Part shown: piece after piece, positions 1 through 6,686 of the stretch
Layout: each line of letters begins with the position of its first letter
Numbering within the stretch: the stretch's first letter is position 1
From: Bacillota bacterium
GTDB taxonomy: Bacteria > Bacillota > Clostridia > Lachnospirales > Lachnospiraceae
NCBI GenBank assembly: GCA_023392995.1
Contig: JAEWMZ010000257.1
Location: 1-14,893, forward strand
Length of the DNA: 14,893 nucleotides
Reading direction: 5' to 3'
Made by a program: the position numbers and the translations under genes
The notes under the pieces: generated by a model
Databases searched by the model: none
The model's input: only the letters and a program-made list of their open reading frames with translations
Told to the model about the DNA's origin: nothing

Positions 1-22
1 CTTCCGTGTACTGTGTAGCCAT
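1..22 (-). CDS. 5' end of a minus-strand gene leaving the window, possibly an IS transposase
   Basis: Only seven complete codons are present (M-A-T-Q-Y-T-E), so the product cannot be established. The start at 22 is chosen because GGAGGA lies at 34-29, six bases upstream; an in-frame ATG at 28 directly abuts this site and is less likely. A good promoter (TATAAT at 50-45) sits just upstream. The beginning resembles the N-terminus of some IS3-family OrfA proteins, but seven residues are too few to rely on. The adjacent truncated serine recombinase fits an insertion or rearrangement here. Confidence 0.4.
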
Positions 23-44
23 GTCCATTCCTCCATATGTTTTT

Positions 45-72
45 ATTATACCTCTATGTTAAGAAATTTCCA
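45..72 (-). promoter_or_regulatory. Probable sigma-A promoter for the minus-strand gene at the left edge
   Basis: On the minus strand, a consensus -10 box TATAAT (50-45) follows a -35-like TGGAAA (72-67) with a 16-bp spacer. Transcription would begin near 38, just ahead of the GGAGGA ribosome binding site and the start codon at 22. The box lies immediately upstream of, and overlaps, the start of the recombinase remnant on the other strand. Confidence 0.4.
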
Positions 73-377
73 TGTCTAACTTGTACTATATATATTCTAG
101 CACCAATGTTAGCAAGCAGATGGCGGAAACAGACGCTCGAATCACAGAACTCGAAGCCATACTGCAAAGCCGTTATCAGGAAAACTGGCAGCCGTGTTCT
201 ATCATTGAGAGCTTCAAGAGATATGAGGGGTTTACGGAACTTTCTAAAGAAATGGCCGATGAGCTAATCGACAGCATCTATGTCTACGGAAATGAAACGA
301 TTGAAATTGTATGGAACCATATGGACGAGTATATGAGGCTTGTTCAGTGTGGTGAAAAGGGAAAGCTATTTAGATGA
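72..377 (+). pseudogene. C-terminal remnant of a large serine recombinase
   Basis: An open frame of 101 residues resembles the extreme C-terminus of large serine (resolvase/invertase-type) recombinases of conjugative and integrative elements in Firmicutes. It has a coiled-coil-like stretch (K-Q-M-A-E-T-D-A-R-I-T-E-L-E) followed by the typical ending in which a 'TEL..EMADELIDSIYVY' strand-helix unit leads to 'IEIVW'. The catalytic N-terminal domain, the recombinase domain and the zinc ribbon are absent: the frame is closed by a stop at 60-62 and there is no further coding sequence upstream. No ribosome binding site precedes the ATG at 72. It is therefore a 5'-truncated relic, probably cut by the event that brought in the minus-strand gene at the window edge. 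It would be inactive as a recombinase. The family call rests on motif memory, not a search. Confidence 0.6.
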
Positions 378-429
378 AAATAGGTAATAAGAACTTTACT
401 TTGAAGAACTCATATGTAATAGGGTTATA

Positions 430-476
430 ATGAAACAAGCCGTTGCATCTTTATTGAATGCAACGGCTTGTTTCAT
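430..476. terminator. Perfect 19-bp hairpin between convergent genes; likely bidirectional terminator
   Basis: Bases 430-448 (ATGAAACAAGCCGTTGCAT) are perfectly complementary to 458-476, with a 9-base loop (449-457). The stem has a GC-rich core and A/T-rich ends, so the RNA from either strand ends in a U-rich 3' arm (GUUUCAU). It lies between the recombinase remnant (+) and the peptidase gene (-, ending at 489), where a shared terminator is expected. There is no long free T-tract after the stem. Confidence 0.6.
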
Positions 477-488
477 AAAATACTTTTC

Positions 489-1661
489 TTACCTTTTATC
501 AAAGGCATGAACCAATGCAGCTATATATTCTGCCGTCGGTTCAATCAGATTCATATCAACACAATCCAATGTGTCGTTTAGCGTATGTGTGTTTAAAAGC
601 CCACCCTCAAATAAATCAGCAGAAGTGACGGCAATGCAAGGCGTTCCGGTGAAAGCGAATGCACAATGATCGCCTGCATACCATGGTTCTCCCTCTGTTA
701 TCACAGGATGCTGTTCAAAGAGTTTTACTGCAAGTTCTTTATCCTGTTCACCGAAATTGTAGAACGAGACAGAATTTAGCGCACCGATATGACAGGGAGA
801 ATCGATGTTGATCAGCAAGTCCACAGTGTCGCCTTTTTCTTTAAGGTGTTGTAAATAAGCCAACTCACCGGAAGCTCCAAAGTATTCTTCTCCATTAAAA
901 GGAACAATGTCGATACTATAGTTTGCCGGTAGTAGTCTTTTGGCTGCTTCCATCAAAACGGCAGCCCCGGCAGCGTTATCCAGTGCGCCGGGCGTATGAT
1001 ATTTAGAATCCATGTGTGCGCAAAGAACGATTTTTCTACTTTTCTGTTTTCCAATTTTTGTTGCTACCAACTGCCTGCTGTTGCGCAATGTCTTGGAAGA
1101 TATGATCGACAGTTTGACATGTGCACCGTCAGACTCTTTGATAGACTCTAAAAAAGAAAGTCCCAGATAGGCGGAGGGAATTTTAAAATTCCCATCCTCA
1201 AAGAGAGGAAACGGCTCCAAGCCACACAGAGGATGACGACCCGTTAGCGCAACAATTGCCTTTGGTGATTTCTGTTCCAATACAGAAATAAGTTCCCTAT
1301 GCTCGTCAGGGAAATAAAATGGGTAATCCTTGGGTTGTAAGGGCGATTGTGTAAGGTTTCCACATAAAAGTAAGATAGCACCTGCACAATCGGCCTGTTT
1401 AAGGTCTGGAAGCGTATTTGCTAAGACCAACCTGCCTACGCCTGTAAAACCCTCTGAAAATGGGCTGGGGGTAATAATAAAACTTTTATCTTCAATGTTC
1501 ATTTGTGAAGCAGCACTATCCCAAACGGTACAGGTAAAGGGTAGCGACTGCAAATCGAATTTCATCATATTAAACTGCTCTTCAAAATAATCAGTTACAG
1601 TTGCGTTGCCATCTGTACCAACTGGCCGTTCTCTGCAAAGAATATGCATCAGCTGCTTCAT
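489..1661 (-). CDS. M28-family zinc aminopeptidase, cytoplasmic
   Basis: A 390-residue metallopeptidase of the M28 (aminopeptidase Y/S, di-zinc) type, expected to release N-terminal amino acids from peptides. The C-terminal half carries the full ligand set: His216 and Asp218 (AHMDS), bridging Asp228 (GALDN), the catalytic/ligand pair Glu258-Glu259 (NGEEY), Asp287 (NIDS) and His359 (NTHTLND). The N-terminal 200 residues are less conserved. There is no signal peptide, so it probably acts in the cytosol. The start at 1661 is preferred over an upstream ATG at 1751 because AGAGGTG lies about nine bases before it and it overlaps the preceding regulator's stop by one base (TAATG), a sign of translational coupling. 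The longer reading would run 90 bases into the regulator gene. A hairpin at 430-476 ends the unit. The substrate is unknown; all catalytic residues are present, so it should be active. Confidence 0.85.
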   Translation of the reverse strand: MKQLMHILCRERPVGTDGNATVTDYFEEQFNMMKFDLQSLPFTCTVWDSAASQMNIEDKSFIITPSPFSEGFTGVGRLVLANTLPDLKQADCAGAILLLCGNLTQSPLQPKDYPFYFPDEHRELISVLEQKSPKAIVALTGRHPLCGLEPFPLFEDGNFKIPSAYLGLSFLESIKESDGAHVKLSIISSKTLRNSRQLVATKIGKQKSRKIVLCAHMDSKYHTPGALDNAAGAAVLMEAAKRLLPANYSIDIVPFNGEEYFGASGELAYLQHLKEKGDTVDLLINIDSPCHIGALNSVSFYNFGEQDKELAVKLFEQHPVITEGEPWYAGDHCAFAFTGTPCIAVTSADLFEGGLLNTHTLNDTLDCVDMNLIEPTAEYIAALVHAFDKR

Positions 1662-2542
1662 TAATCGTTCACCTCTTTGACTGGATGAAGCTCGATATAG
1701 CCTCTGGTTCCAATGGGTTCCAACTGTATACGGGGGTTTGATGAATCCCACTGCGCATCAATTACTTGCGGATCATACTTTGCTATGGCTTCTTGTATTT
1801 CCTCAATCGCCTGACAATAATCTTCTTCGGCAAAGGGTTCACCTCTAAACATCAGGTATTTTGCGGAAGGAAGCATAATGACATCAAAACCCTCAGGAAC
1901 AATTCCATCATATGTGATGGGCACCTCTACTCCCTGTACGTACTCTGAAGTGCCGGGAGCAATGTACTGTACAGGCAGCCATAAACACACAGGCTCTCCG
2001 CTGATAGACTTAATACTTTGCAGCAGCCCCCATACATCACAGCCCACCTCATCGCAGTAGGCAAAATAATCGGTAGCTTTAATGCCCCTCTTGATTAGCA
2101 CCTTTCGTTCAGGTTTTTCAATAACTTGGATAAATACATTTCTTACAACTTTCATATGTTTCTCCTTTTTGGGTGTTCGATATTTAACTCCATAGGGAGT
2201 AAAAAGATGGAGAGGAATAGGGTTTTTAGCATATTCTCTGGGATTGCATCCAAACTCCCGGAAGAATGCTCTTTGGTACCCATCCACGCTTCCATATCCA
2301 AGATCCAATGCGACATCTATGATTTTACAGGATTCATCACGCAGCCGAATGGCAGACTTGGAGAGGCGTAACCTCCGAATATAATCGGCCGGTGTCATAT
2401 TTGTATACTGTAAAAACAGACGGTGAGAGTACCAAGGTGAAAAACAGGACACCTTTGACAGGCAAGCAAGAGTAATATTTCCCGACAGGTGTTTTGCAAT
2501 ATAATCCTGCATGCGCTGGACAGCTTCGATTTGTTCTTCCAT
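1661..2542 (-). CDS. AraC-family regulator with GyrI-like effector-binding domain (unit with M28 peptidase)
   Basis: A 293-residue transcription regulator. Residues ~8-108 form the double helix-turn-helix of the AraC/XylS family; the second HTH region (about 73-105, with 'DVALDLGYGSVDGYQRAF') is well conserved. Residues ~131-290 form a GyrI-like/SbmC (Rob-type) small-molecule-binding domain, so the N-terminal-HTH arrangement is that of Rob/SoxS-like and multidrug-sensing regulators rather than classical AraC. The start at 2542 has an excellent AGGAGGTG site five to six bases upstream. It is co-transcribed with the M28 peptidase through a one-base overlap, which suggests that the peptidase is its target or partner. 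The ligand is not predictable. Confidence 0.85.
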   Translation of the reverse strand: MEEQIEAVQRMQDYIAKHLSGNITLACLSKVSCFSPWYSHRLFLQYTNMTPADYIRRLRLSKSAIRLRDESCKIIDVALDLGYGSVDGYQRAFFREFGCNPREYAKNPIPLHLFTPYGVKYRTPKKEKHMKVVRNVFIQVIEKPERKVLIKRGIKATDYFAYCDEVGCDVWGLLQSIKSISGEPVCLWLPVQYIAPGTSEYVQGVEVPITYDGIVPEGFDVIMLPSAKYLMFRGEPFAEEDYCQAIEEIQEAIAKYDPQVIDAQWDSSNPRIQLEPIGTRGYIELHPVKEVND

Positions 2543-2696
2543 CTTTTCACCTCCTTCTGTTTTCTATTTTACCTTTGTAGGAGAAAAACTTCTCGACTAT
2601 TTTTGCTAAGCTGTATTTAGTGTACCATATCTGTTGTTTTGATACTATTGACTTGAAAACATTGATTGGAAGCTACTGTTATTCAGATAAAAGCAC

Positions 2697-2719
2697 CGGG
2701 TAGTTTTGGTAACTACCCG
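2697..2719 (-). terminator. Rho-independent-type terminator after the second AraC regulator
   Basis: A perfect 9-bp stem (CGGGTAGTT at 2697-2705 with AACTACCCG at 2711-2719) has a 5-base loop. Read on the minus strand it follows the stop of the 2737-3627 gene by about 18 bases and is followed by GTGCTTTTATC, a short U-rich run. It separates that gene from the downstream AraC/peptidase unit. Confidence 0.6.
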
Positions 2720-2736
2720 ATGCAATGTGTATAAAT

Positions 2737-3627
2737 TTACTTTTTCAGCTTGAGCCAGATTTCCATGCTTGTGGTTTTCGGAGAATGACTTGCATATCGC
2801 TCCGCACAAAATGTCTCTGTCTGCAACTTGTGATTTGGAAGCCATGTGTTATAGACATACTGCTGTGCTTTATAAAGAGCATCCATGACAAGGGCTTCAA
2901 AGGAGCAAACAATATATTCTCCTGTAGGCAGTTCCCAGGGCATAAAACCATCTGGAAAGTCTCCTGGTTTTGACTTTGCACCTGCAAAATAGCTGAAACA
3001 TTCCTCTTCTAAAGCTGAAAAGGTCACACCAATTTCTTCGTCATCCTCAGAAAGACCAAGTATTGTTTGTTTCTGGATATGGAAGTTTTGCCAAAGGGTA
3101 TCAAGCGGGTCAACCACTGATTCTGTTCCCAGTCCAGCTAAATGCTGAATCGGTAAATCCTTTTTAGCACCGACAAAATAAATCGACTCCGTCATTTCTC
3201 TTCGGCTTACTTCCAACACAATACCATCGGTAATGAGCGGTACACCTTCATCAATTATAGTGTAGTGAAGTAGAAGCTCCGGTTTGGTCATGTGATTTAG
3301 AGTTTGTGGATTTTTACGGTATTCCTCTGGTGTCATGCCAAAGGTATCCTTAAAGGTACGGGTAAAATGTTCGTGGGATGAAAAGCCAAGTTCTAATGCA
3401 ATATCCAATATGCGCTGCTCCTTTTGCAGCAGTGCTTCAGCAGCTTTTGCCATCCGACGAAGCTTAACGTACTCGGCAACCGGCTTTTTTACCAACCGAC
3501 TAAACAGGCGTTGATAATAAAATGGAGACAGTGCCGCCATCTTTGCGAGGCTTTCAATATTTAATTCCTCGCCCAAGTGTTCTTCAACATATTCTAAAGT
3601 TTTCTGTATTTGTTCCCATGCGTGCAT
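2737..3627 (-). CDS. AraC-family regulator with GyrI-like effector-binding domain (stand-alone)
   Basis: A 296-residue regulator with the same architecture as its neighbour but clearly divergent from it. An AraC-type double HTH occupies residues ~5-107 (second HTH around 'DIALELGFSSHEHFTRTF', 75-92), and a GyrI-like/'integron-associated' effector-binding domain spans ~130-296. The start at 3627 is chosen over an ATG at 3732 because AAAGGAGGTG lies at the right distance just upstream (about 3634-3643), and the 35-residue extension does not look like part of the family. It ends in its own terminator (2697-2719), so it is probably monocistronic. Two AraC/GyrI regulators in a row suggest independent small-molecule sensors or an old duplication. 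Ligand and targets are unknown. Confidence 0.85.
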   Translation of the reverse strand: MHAWEQIQKTLEYVEEHLGEELNIESLAKMAALSPFYYQRLFSRLVKKPVAEYVKLRRMAKAAEALLQKEQRILDIALELGFSSHEHFTRTFKDTFGMTPEEYRKNPQTLNHMTKPELLLHYTIIDEGVPLITDGIVLEVSRREMTESIYFVGAKKDLPIQHLAGLGTESVVDPLDTLWQNFHIQKQTILGLSEDDEEIGVTFSALEEECFSYFAGAKSKPGDFPDGFMPWELPTGEYIVCSFEALVMDALYKAQQYVYNTWLPNHKLQTETFCAERYASHSPKTTSMEIWLKLKK

Positions 3628-3665
3628 AATAAGCACCTCCTTTGACCATAGAATACCACGGTTTA

Positions 3666-3683
3666 AGTCAATGCCGCTTGACT
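3666..3683. promoter_or_regulatory. Palindrome upstream of the stand-alone AraC regulator, possible operator
   Basis: AGTCAA (3666-3671) and TTGACT (3678-3683) form a perfect inverted repeat with a 6-base spacer, about 40 bases upstream of the start codon at 3627. A further TTGACA occurs at about 3697-3702. The location fits an operator or promoter part, but no convincing -10/-35 pair was identified, so the role is a guess. Confidence 0.25.
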
Positions 3684-3755
3684 GTGTATGTCTTTTTTGA
3701 CAAGAAACGGATGCTTTAATAATGTTAAGCATTGAATAAGTGCTCAGAATATATC

Positions 3756-3786
3756 AAAAAAACAGGAGTCTCTTTCTTATAGAGCC
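3756..3786 (-). terminator. Weak hairpin plus U7 tract, possible terminator of the DUF5131 unit
   Basis: On the minus strand, about 45 bases after the stop of the DUF5131 gene, GGCTCT (3786-3781) can pair with AGAG and CC (3773-3765) around a 3-base bulge. A run of seven T residues (complement of 3756-3762) follows. The stem is poor; the U-tract and position are the main support. Confidence 0.35.
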
Positions 3787-3829
3787 GCCATCCATTTAAG
3801 TTCTAATTGTTCACTTAATGTTCATTTCA

Positions 3830-4537
3830 CTAATAGTTAATATCAGCTTTTTTTGCTTGACTACAAAGCTGTCTTACATTAATTGTATAGGTTTTCCCGT
3901 CTTTTATGAAGTGTGTTCCGCATTGTCTAAATTCAAAATGGGTATCTGTATTGATGCACTGCTGTCTTAGCGACAAAACCCAGTCATAGTTCAAAGGCCG
4001 TGCATTAAAATCTGATTCGCCACCCACTACTACAAGCTCTACATCATCCAGATATTTTTCTATACTAACCTGCTCTATAAGTGGCTGGCAAATAACGTTT
4101 TTATGCTTGATTGGCAGCTTGCTGAAAATAGACAATCTAAAATCGGCCATGTTTTGATTTTCTATGGTACAGCCCACTGTTACATTTTCATACCCGGTTC
4201 CCCAATCATCAGGAATACAGTCAATAAATCTCTCAATACGTTTTGTTAAAAATATGAAATGCAAGTCGAAGCGTTCTTTTATCATCTGCCAGCAATCAGT
4301 TCTCCAAGCATCTGCGTCAGCAAGTAAAAAATCGGAAGAGAAGCAAAGATATACTACTTGTCCGGATTTAATCTTGTATTCATCTTTTTTATTTTTTTCA
4401 ATAGGGGTGGAGAATTTATCTGTTTTTAAAATGTTGTTTGTATCAACACCACGCTTATGATCGCCCTTGTGAATATAACAGAACTTGCAGCCTTCGCTAT
4501 ATTTATGGCAGCCTCGCCAAGGATTCCACATAGCCAT
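3830..4537 (-). CDS. DUF5131 / phage Gp37-Gp68-like protein with radical-SAM-like cysteine cluster
   Basis: A 235-residue protein of the DUF5131 (phage Gp37/Gp68-like) family. The N-terminal 'WNPWRGC' motif leads into a CX6CX2C cluster (Cys10, Cys17, Cys20), followed by a Gly-rich 'VVGGES' strand around residue 170 and an 'FEFRQCGTHF' segment near the C-terminus; together these are hallmarks of the family. Family members are thought to be distant radical-SAM-like enzymes, found in phages, mobile elements and defence-like neighbourhoods; the reaction is unknown. The start is either the ATG at 4537 or the ATG at 4531; 4537 is only two bases past the stop of the upstream gene, so translation is probably coupled. 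A weak AAGG lies upstream. No membrane segment or signal peptide is seen. The family is fairly secure; function is not. Confidence 0.75.
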   Translation of the reverse strand: MAMWNPWRGCHKYSEGCKFCYIHKGDHKRGVDTNNILKTDKFSTPIEKNKKDEYKIKSGQVVYLCFSSDFLLADADAWRTDCWQMIKERFDLHFIFLTKRIERFIDCIPDDWGTGYENVTVGCTIENQNMADFRLSIFSKLPIKHKNVICQPLIEQVSIEKYLDDVELVVVGGESDFNARPLNYDWVLSLRQQCINTDTHFEFRQCGTHFIKDGKTYTINVRQLCSQAKKADINY

Positions 4538-4539
4538 AA

Positions 4540-5007
4540 TTAAAACCTTGACTTTTCATAGTTATATGGAATGCTGGTTCCCACAACCACATCCTCTATT
4601 TTTTCAATGATTAACCAGTCGTCCATATTGCCTTGATGGTCAAAAGGAAGAGTGGGGGCAATAGCTGTTACTTCGGAGAACTCAACAAGGCACAGGCACT
4701 TTTTATGCCAGCGCTCCTTTTGTTTATCTGTTAAGTTGAGTTTGGACTGATTGTCTGCAATTGTGTTCTCAATTTCGGCTTCTGTAAGCTTTATATAGTT
4801 TTGAACGAACTTTACCTTTGCATGAGCAGAAACTTCAGCAGTACCTTTTTCCATAAAATAGAGGGTTTCACCCTCGAATACTCTGCTGTGGGGGATTTTT
4901 CGACCAGCTGCACCCCTGATAACCATTGTGATTTCTCCATTCATAATTTTATCCAGCATGCGTTCTCCACGTTTTCCTTTATTATCACAATAAACTAAAT
5001 GAACCAT
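4540..5007 (-). CDS. Small protein, possibly ASCH/PUA-like, paired with DUF5131
   Basis: A 155-residue soluble protein. Residues ~25-60 (I-R-G-A-A-G-R-K-I-P, then 'EGETLYFMEKG') and ~105-150 ('CLVEFSEVTAIAP', then 'DDWLIIEKIEDV') look like the beta-strand pattern of a PUA/ASCH-like RNA- or nucleotide-binding fold, with a charged helical insert (about 73-103) between. This assignment is tentative. The start at 5007 has AAAGGAG about ten bases upstream. It is the first gene of a two-gene minus-strand unit, with only two bases between its stop and the start of the DUF5131 gene, so the two products probably act in one process. The fold call could be wrong; the pairing is directly visible. Confidence 0.55.
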   Translation of the reverse strand: MVHLVYCDNKGKRGERMLDKIMNGEITMVIRGAAGRKIPHSRVFEGETLYFMEKGTAEVSAHAKVKFVQNYIKLTEAEIENTIADNQSKLNLTDKQKERWHKKCLCLVEFSEVTAIAPTLPFDHQGNMDDWLIIEKIEDVVVGTSIPYNYEKSRF

Positions 5008-5103
5008 TTATGCTTTGCTCCTTTCCAGCTTATTAACAAGTATTTTTAAGCAATTATACCATATTTAGCCGCATATTTCCATCGCTTCATATAAATATCA
5101 CTG

Positions 5104-5122
5104 GAAAAGCTGTAGGCTTTTC
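5104..5122. other. Short hairpin in the divergent spacer 5008-5194
   Basis: GAAAAGC (5104-5110) and GCTTTTC (5116-5122) form a 7-bp perfect stem with a 5-base loop. It sits about 100 bases upstream of the ASCH-like gene (minus) and about 75-100 bases upstream of the collagen-like gene (plus). It could be a leader hairpin or an operator. No convincing promoter was identified in this A/T-rich spacer. Confidence 0.25.
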
Positions 5123-5194
5123 AACAATGAACATAGCATAGAAAAACAATATGGTTATAACAGTATAGGTCATATCAAATTTAGTCCATTTAAA

Positions 5195-5230
5195 ATGAGA
5201 TTACTAATAAATTTTTTAGTCCTGACTTGA
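5195..5230 (+). other. Short ORF with U UUU UUA heptamer ahead of the collagen-like gene
   Basis: ATG at 5195 opens an 11-codon frame that stops at 5228-5230. Within it, TTTTTTA at 5212-5218 lies in the phase X-XXY-YYZ. A -1 shift there leads without a stop into the collagen-like frame, which itself has no ATG between its upstream stop at 5191 and the repeats. Either this is the broken true 5' end of the gene (an indel in the T-run) or a slippage site. There is no Shine-Dalgarno before 5195, which weakens both readings. Confidence 0.35.
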
Positions 5231-5865
5231 CACCGGCAGGGTCTACGGGAGCCACGGGAGCAATGGGACGCTCCGGTTCAATAGGGGCAACCGGAGCAAC
5301 GGGAGCTACTGGACCCGCGGGAGCCACCGGACAGAGAGGAACCAGGGGAGTAACTGGGGCTACAGGAGCAACTGGCCTTACCGGAGCAACCGGAGCCACG
5401 GGATCTGCAGGACCAATAGGACCTCCCGGAAAATCTTCAAAATGCTGTGCAGCCTTTTCGGAGGCTTCGATGGAATATCGGTGGAAATGCTCCCAGTCCC
5501 TCCCATGGAAATATGACTTTAGCTCCGGTAGATGTATTTATTATGACGATTGCGAAGAGGGTAGGATTTTACTGGAGCCGGACCGGTGTTATAGTATTTC
5601 CTTCTCTATTAATGTTATGGGAGTAGAAAGTACCAGACAGAATCTGGCAATCCTTTTGACAATTACATCACCAGAGCTGTGTAAGGATTTATTCACTTAC
5701 TATAAATCAAACAGTTTATGCTACTACACTCCATATACGGCAGCTTCCGGAACAATCCTTCTATCCACTCATGGCTTTTGCGAAAAAGCAGTTTTAGCCA
5801 CACAGTTAAGGAGCCCTAATACAGTAATATGTGGTCAATCACATCTTTCTATCATAGAAGTGTAA
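5227..5865 (+). CDS. Collagen-like Gly-X-Thr repeat protein with Cys-rich C-terminal domain
   Basis: About 212 residues. Residues 5-70 are 22 uninterrupted collagen-like Gly-X-Y triplets rich in G-A-T, G-P-x and G-x-R, expected to form a triple helix. Residues ~71-212 form a globular domain with about ten cysteines, beginning with Cys-Cys right after the repeats. Such proteins in Firmicutes are commonly surface or spore-coat/exosporium fibres. No signal peptide or anchor motif is visible. The start is a problem: the first possible initiator in frame is TTG at 5227, with no ribosome binding site, and an in-frame stop lies at 5191. The usual non-collagenous N-terminus is missing, or is reached from the ATG at 5195 by a frameshift at a T-run. 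The gene may therefore be a frameshifted pseudogene. Confidence 0.65.
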   Translation: MTPAGSTGATGAMGRSGSIGATGATGATGPAGATGQRGTRGVTGATGATGLTGATGATGSAGPIGPPGKSSKCCAAFSEASMEYRWKCSQSLPWKYDFSSGRCIYYDDCEEGRILLEPDRCYSISFSINVMGVESTRQNLAILLTITSPELCKDLFTYYKSNSLCYYTPYTAASGTILLSTHGFCEKAVLATQLRSPNTVICGQSHLSIIEV

Positions 5866-5920
5866 TATTTACTTAAACTTAAGGGGATTAGGTATTTGTA
5901 TGGAGAAATCGATCAAATGT

Positions 5921-5960
5921 CTTTATCCCTTATTCTGTATTATCAAAATAAGGGATAAAG
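5921..5960. terminator. 14-bp hairpin between convergent genes; likely bidirectional terminator
   Basis: CTTTATCCCTTATT (5921-5934) is perfectly complementary to 5947-5960, with a 12-base loop. It lies between the end of the collagen-like gene (+, 5865) and the end of the acetyltransferase gene (-, 6011), so it could serve both. No long T-tract follows on either side; the stem itself is A/T rich. Confidence 0.5.
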
Positions 5961-6010
5961 TAACTTATTATGTTCATGCTGTGGGAGGGTAAGAGCTTGT
6001 TTTTAAAAAA

Positions 6011-6556
6011 TTAACTTTCTTTTTTAATTGGAGTCCATTCCTTCTTTAATATAGCATATTCACAGGTGTTTTCATAAACAGGAGTTCCATCTGGATTCTT
6101 CACGAAGGATATAAACTCCAGATAACACGCTTCCTTTCGCATGCCGAGACGTTCACAGAGCTTTTGGGAACGAGTATTGTAATCCTCTACATAAGCATAA
6201 ATCCGTCTGGCATCCTGAGAATGAAACAAATGATTTAATAAAGCTCTTGCGGCTTCGCTGGCATAACCTTTCCCTTCGTATTTTTCATTAAACTGCCAGC
6301 CAACGCTGTAGGTATCGGGTTCATCCTTATGCGTAAACAAATTACCAATTATCATATCGTTTTCTTTCAGGCATACAGCAAGTTGGGTATCATCCTGACT
6401 TCTATTTTTTGCAGTTGCTATTGCATCCTCAAGGGTATCAAGCTTTTCATTGGAAAAACAATTGACACGTGGATGGGAAAGATAATCCCATAATCCAGTC
6501 GCATCCCTTTCATCAAAATTCCTTAGCAATAATCGTTGCGTTTCGATTCTTATCAT
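6011..6556 (-). CDS. GNAT-family N-acetyltransferase (RimJ/RimL-like)
   Basis: A 181-residue acetyl-CoA-dependent acetyltransferase. It starts with the typical beta1 pattern 'RIETQRLLLRNF' and carries the acetyl-CoA pyrophosphate-binding loop at residues ~92-102 (KYEGKGYASEA), followed by the 'VEDYNTRSQKLCERLGM' motif (~123-139) common to the RimJ/RimL/SpeG-like subgroup. Substrates in this group include ribosomal protein N-termini, antibiotics and other amines; none can be chosen here. The start at 6556 is preferred over the ATGs at 6586 and 6577 because AAGGTGG lies about eight bases upstream and the family pattern begins immediately after it. It is separated from the Xre operon by about 130 bases and may have its own promoter. 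Confidence 0.85.
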   Translation of the reverse strand: MIRIETQRLLLRNFDERDATGLWDYLSHPRVNCFSNEKLDTLEDAIATAKNRSQDDTQLAVCLKENDMIIGNLFTHKDEPDTYSVGWQFNEKYEGKGYASEAARALLNHLFHSQDARRIYAYVEDYNTRSQKLCERLGMRKEACYLEFISFVKNPDGTPVYENTCEYAILKKEWTPIKKES

Positions 6557-6686
6557 AATGTAGGCCACCTTTTTCATTGAATTCATATTTTAGCTATGTT
6601 TGCTGAAGCGGTTACAGCGCGAGTATAACCTGAACAGCTGCCTTCAAATTATAACACATAGAAAGAATTTATACTGTATTCTTAGC

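Noticed and set aside
37..267. Plus-strand open frame overlapping the recombinase remnant
   Set aside because: It is the same DNA in another frame; composition (many Arg, Trp, Lys) is typical of a shadow, while the other frame has recombinase-like sequence.
1662..1751. Longer start for the M28 peptidase
   Set aside because: The extra 30 residues lie inside the upstream regulator gene and lack a ribosome binding site; the start at 1661 has one and forms a TAATG junction.
3628..3732. 35-residue N-terminal extension of the stand-alone AraC regulator
   Set aside because: A strong AAAGGAGGTG sits directly before 3627, and the extension covers a palindrome and spacer with no family similarity.
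5190..5399. Minus-strand open frame coding for Pro-Val-Ala-Pro repeats
   Set aside because: It is the antisense shadow of the Gly-Ala-Thr collagen repeats (GGAGCAACN read backwards) and has no ribosome binding site.
5230..5430. Short-period repeats that could suggest a CRISPR or minisatellite
   Set aside because: The 9-base periodicity follows Gly-X-Y codons of a collagen-like protein; there are no uniform repeats with unique spacers.
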